64,000 nt of DNA from Leucobacter chironomi DSM 19883 (GTDB taxonomy: Bacteria; Actinomycetota; Actinomycetes; Actinomycetales; Microbacteriaceae): positions 124,001-188,000 of the forward strand of contig NZ_ATXU01000001.1 in assembly GCF_000421845.1 (NCBI RefSeq). Reading direction: 5' to 3'. The notes below the pieces were generated by a model that did no database searches, was not told where the DNA came from, and saw only the letters and a program-made list of their open reading frames with translations. The translations under genes were made by a program, and so were the position numbers. Shown here piece by piece: positions 61,180-64,000 of this stretch; position 1 is the stretch's first letter, and each line of letters opens with the position of its first letter.

Positions 61180-62070
61180 CTAGCTCGACAGCGCGTCGGC
61201 GCCGCCTACGATCTCGGAAATCTGCTGGGTGATCTCGGCCTGGCGGGCGTTGTTCGCGAGGCGCGTGTAGTCGCGGATCAGCGCGTCGGCATTGTCGCTC
61301 GCCGACTTCATCGCCTTCTGCGTCGCGGCGTGCTTCGCCGCGGCCGACTCCAGCATGGCGTTGAAGATGCGCGACTCGATGTAGGCCGGCAGCAGCTGAT
61401 CGAGCACCGTGTCGGCGTCGGGCTCGAACTCGTACAGCGCCTCGGGGGCTTCGGTCGCCTCGGCGACGCCCTCGACGACCTGCAGCGGGAGCAGGCGGTG
61501 CACCTCGGGAACCTGGCTCACCATGCTGATGAGGCGGTTGTAGACGAGGTGGATCTCCTGCGCGCCACCCTCGGCGGCGGGGCGGGCGAAGATCTCGAGC
61601 AGGGCCTCCGCGACCTCCTTCGCCGTTTCGAAGGTGGGGGTCTCGGTGTCACCGGTCCACACGCGCTCCGAAGCGCGGCGACGGAAGGAGAAGTACCCCT
61701 GGGCCTTGCGGCCGATCAGGTAGTACACGACTTCCTTGCCCTCGGCGTGCAGCAGCTCGGTGAGCTGCTCCGCCTCCCGCAGCACCTGCGAGTTGAAGGC
61801 GCCCGCGAGACCGCGGTCGGAGGTGAAGATCACCACTGCCGCCCGCTCGACCTTGTCGGCCTCGACGAGCAGCGGGTGTGCGGTGTTCGAGTGCGTGGCG
61901 ACCGCGGACACCGCACGGGTGATCGCGGTGGCGTACGGCGTCGACGCTTCGACGCGTGCCTTCGCCTTCTGGATGCGAGAGGCTGCGATCAGCTCCATCG
62001 CACGGGTGATCTTCTTGGTCGTCTGGGCAGAACGAATCTTCTGCCGGTAGACCCGAAGTTGCGCTCCCAT
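61180..62070 (-). CDS. atpG: ATP synthase F1 subunit gamma
   Basis: A 296-residue rotor subunit. [37 protein letters not shown] is the N-terminal coiled-coil helix and the C-terminal helix is [49 protein letters not shown]. Start at 62070 because AGGAGAGAC precedes it; a longer frame to 62139 is not supported. Confidence 0.96.
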   Translation of the reverse strand: MGAQLRVYRQKIRSAQTTKKITRAMELIAASRIQKAKARVEASTPYATAITRAVSAVATHSNTAHPLLVEADKVERAAVVIFTSDRGLAGAFNSQVLREAEQLTELLHAEGKEVVYYLIGRKAQGYFSFRRRASERVWTGDTETPTFETAKEVAEALLEIFARPAAEGGAQEIHLVYNRLISMVSQVPEVHRLLPLQVVEGVAEATEAPEALYEFEPDADTVLDQLLPAYIESRIFNAMLESAAAKHAATQKAMKSASDNADALIRDYTRLANNARQAEITQQISEIVGGADALSS

Positions 62071-62151
62071 GTCTCTCCTGTACTGGTCGGGGCTGGCTGG
62101 TCGAGGTGGTTCGGGATCGGTGGGGGCTGACGCCCCCACCGGGATCCGTCA

Positions 62152-63777
62152 CTACTTCTTGACGACCAGCTGCTCCTGCTTGATCTCTGCCTCGTCGAGC
62201 GCGCCGAACTGCTCGTTCAGGCTCTTGCCGGACGACGTGCGGAACTCGCTCTTGAACTTCTCGATCTGCGCGGTGATCTCGGCGACGGTGTCGTCGTCGA
62301 GCACGTTGGTCGAGCGGAGCGTGTTCAGCGCCTCGGAGTTGCGGCCGAGGTAGTCGAGGAACTCGCGCTCGAAGCGCAGGATGTCCTCGACCGGGACCTC
62401 GTCGAGGAAGCCCTTGGTGCCGGCCCAGATCGAGACCGTCTGCTCCTCGACCGGGTACGGGGTGTACTGCGGCTGCTTGAGGAGCTCGGTGAGGCGGGCG
62501 CCGCGCTCGAGCTGCTTGCGGCTGGCCGCGTCGAGATCCGAGGCGAACATCGCGAACGCCTCGAGAGCGCGGTACTGGGCGAGCTCGAGCTTGAGGGTAC
62601 CGGAGACCTTCTTGATCGACTTCACCTGCGCGTCGCCGCCGACTCGCGACACCGAGATGCCCACGTCGACCGCCGGACGCTGGTTGGCGTTGAAGAGGTC
62701 GGACTGCAGGAAGATCTGGCCGTCGGTGATCGAGATCACGTTGGTCGGGATGTAGGCCGAGACGTCGTTCGCCTTGGTCTCGATGATCGGCAGACCGGTC
62801 ATCGAGCCGGCACCCAGCTCGTCCGAGAGCTTCGCGCAGCGCTCGAGCAGGCGGGAGTGCAGGTAGAAGACGTCGCCCGGGTAGGCCTCGCGCCCCGGCG
62901 GGCGGCGGAGGAGCAGCGACACGGCGCGGTAGGCCTCGGCCTGCTTCGACAGATCGTCGAAGATGATGAGGACGTGCTTGCCGTCGTACATCCAGTGCTG
63001 GCCGATGGCCGAACCGGTGTAGGGCGCCAGGTACTTGAAGCCCGCGGGGTCGGAGGCCGGGGATGCGACGATGGTGGTGTACTCCATCGCGCCGGCGTCC
63101 TCGAGCGCGCCCTTCACCGAGGCGATGGTCGAGCCCTTCTGGCCGATGGCGACGTAGATGCAGCGCACCTGCTTGGTGGTGTCGCCCGACTCCCAGTTGG
63201 CCTTCTGGTTGATGATCGTGTCGATCGCGATCGCCGTCTTGCCGGTCTGGCGGTCGCCGATGATGAGCTGACGCTGACCACGGCCGACGGGGATCATGGC
63301 GTCGATCGCCTTGATGCCGGTCTGCAGCGGCTCGTGCACCGACTTGCGCTGCATGACGCCGGGAGCCTGGAGCTCGAGGGCGCGACGGCCCTCGACACCG
63401 GCGATCTCGCCGAGGCCGTCGATCGGGTTGCCGAGGGGGTCGACCACGCGGCCGAGGTAGCCCTCGCCCACGGGAACCGAGAGCACCTCGCCGGTGCGGG
63501 TGACCTGCTGGCCCTCCTCGATGCCGGTGAACTCGCCGAGCACGACGACACCGATCTCGTTCTCCTCGAGGTTCTGCGCGAGGCCGAGGGTGCCGTCTGC
63601 GAAGCGCACCAGCTCGTTCGCCATCACGCCGGGGAGGCCCTCGACGTGGGCGATGCCGTCAGCGGCGTCGACCACGGTGCCGACCTCGGTCTTCTCCGCC
63701 TGGGCCGGCTCGTACGACGCTGCGAAGTCATTCAGCGCGTCGCGGATCTCGTCCGGGCTGATTGAGAGTTCTGCCAT
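62152..63777 (-). CDS. atpA: ATP synthase F1 subunit alpha
   Basis: A 541-residue regulatory subunit. Walker A is [11 protein letters not shown], the Arg finger lies in [35 protein letters not shown], and Walker B in [12 protein letters not shown]. The C-terminal extension of about 30 residues past the usual end is common in actinobacteria. Confidence 0.97.
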   Translation of the reverse strand: MAELSISPDEIRDALNDFAASYEPAQAEKTEVGTVVDAADGIAHVEGLPGVMANELVRFADGTLGLAQNLEENEIGVVVLGEFTGIEEGQQVTRTGEVLSVPVGEGYLGRVVDPLGNPIDGLGEIAGVEGRRALELQAPGVMQRKSVHEPLQTGIKAIDAMIPVGRGQRQLIIGDRQTGKTAIAIDTIINQKANWESGDTTKQVRCIYVAIGQKGSTIASVKGALEDAGAMEYTTIVASPASDPAGFKYLAPYTGSAIGQHWMYDGKHVLIIFDDLSKQAEAYRAVSLLLRRPPGREAYPGDVFYLHSRLLERCAKLSDELGAGSMTGLPIIETKANDVSAYIPTNVISITDGQIFLQSDLFNANQRPAVDVGISVSRVGGDAQVKSIKKVSGTLKLELAQYRALEAFAMFASDLDAASRKQLERGARLTELLKQPQYTPYPVEEQTVSIWAGTKGFLDEVPVEDILRFEREFLDYLGRNSEALNTLRSTNVLDDDTVAEITAQIEKFKSEFRTSSGKSLNEQFGALDEAEIKQEQLVVKK

Positions 63778-63831
63778 TTCGTTTCCTCTGTCTGGTCCGG
63801 AAGCGCCGCCCCCGGGGTGAAAAGTTGTGCC

Positions 63832-64000
63832 CTATGCAGCGAGCTGCTGTCGGAGGTCATCGAGGCGGGCGCGAACGCTGCCGTCGATCACGTCATCGGC
63901 GATCTGGATGCGCACGCCGCCGATGAGCTCGGGGTCGATGACCGTCGTGATCTTCACCGGACGGCCGACCGACTGCTCGAGGGCGCGGGCGAGCCGCTCC
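63832..64000 (-). CDS. atpH: ATP synthase F1 subunit delta, C-terminal part
   Basis: Minus strand, running off the window end. The visible 55 codons end PELIGGVRIQIADDVIDGSVRARLDDLRQQLAA then TAG, the delta/OSCP C-terminal domain that contacts subunit alpha and the stator b subunits. It lies 54 bases upstream of atpA, the standard order. Confidence 0.93.
   Translation of the reverse strand, partial: ERLARALEQSVGRPVKITTVIDPELIGGVRIQIADDVIDGSVRARLDDLRQQLAA

Overview
The window is 64 kb of very GC-rich DNA, densely packed with genes whose codons strongly prefer G or C at the third position. ATGA and GTGA start/stop overlaps are common, and several promoters appear to give leaderless mRNAs. With the actinobacterial housekeeping blocks (metG-tatD-rsmA-ispE, glmU-prs beside tRNA-Gln, and the atpHAGDC end of an ATP synthase operon) this points to an actinobacterium. 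Microbacteriaceae, perhaps Leucobacter, is my best guess; that is inference from gene content, not a database match.

Region 1 (1-10.6 kb) is a catabolic cluster. A divergent amidohydrolase faces a plus-strand run of zinc alcohol dehydrogenase, aldo/keto-reductase-like protein, two tandem HSL-type hydrolases, Bcr/CflA MFS transporter, aldehyde dehydrogenase, NTF2-like protein and ornithine-cyclodeaminase-family protein. Region 2 (10.6-14.4 kb) holds a DEAD-box RNA helicase with a glycine/arginine-rich tail and a DUF559/AbiEi-type gene lying between two related long palindromes.

Region 3 (14.4-27 kb) is a peptide/nickel-type ABC importer, with permease and ATPase fused in one protein, divergent from a homoprotocatechuate (3,4-dihydroxyphenylacetate) meta-cleavage cluster: hydratase, aldolase, an unusual FAH-RraA fusion, FCD-type GntR regulator, semialdehyde dehydrogenase and extradiol dioxygenase. 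Two copies of a GATCGTATACGAT palindrome are the likely GntR operators. A separate 21-base element is shared by the promoters of region 1 and of the ABC importer, which suggests the two are co-regulated.

Region 4 (27-34 kb) has three APC-family amino-acid/amine permeases, a TetR regulator and a P1-family aminopeptidase. Region 5 (34-43 kb) has prs, glmU, tRNA-Gln, a MarR regulator, an amidase divergent from a TetR gene, an AAT-family permease and a glutaryl-CoA-dehydrogenase-like enzyme divergent from another TetR gene. The spacers here carry tandem repeats and a long palindrome.

Region 6 (44-51 kb) has an ABC-F ATPase, a SIP-like protein, a membrane-anchored HdeD-lipase fusion, a PrsW-like membrane protease with a small membrane partner, and a Cys-rich 63-residue microprotein overlapping a DsbA/FrnE oxidoreductase. 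Region 7 (51-64 kb) is ispE, rsmA, tatD, metG, an OsmC protein, gabT, a PP2C phosphatase, yaaA and atpC-D-G-A-H, with atpH running off the window end.
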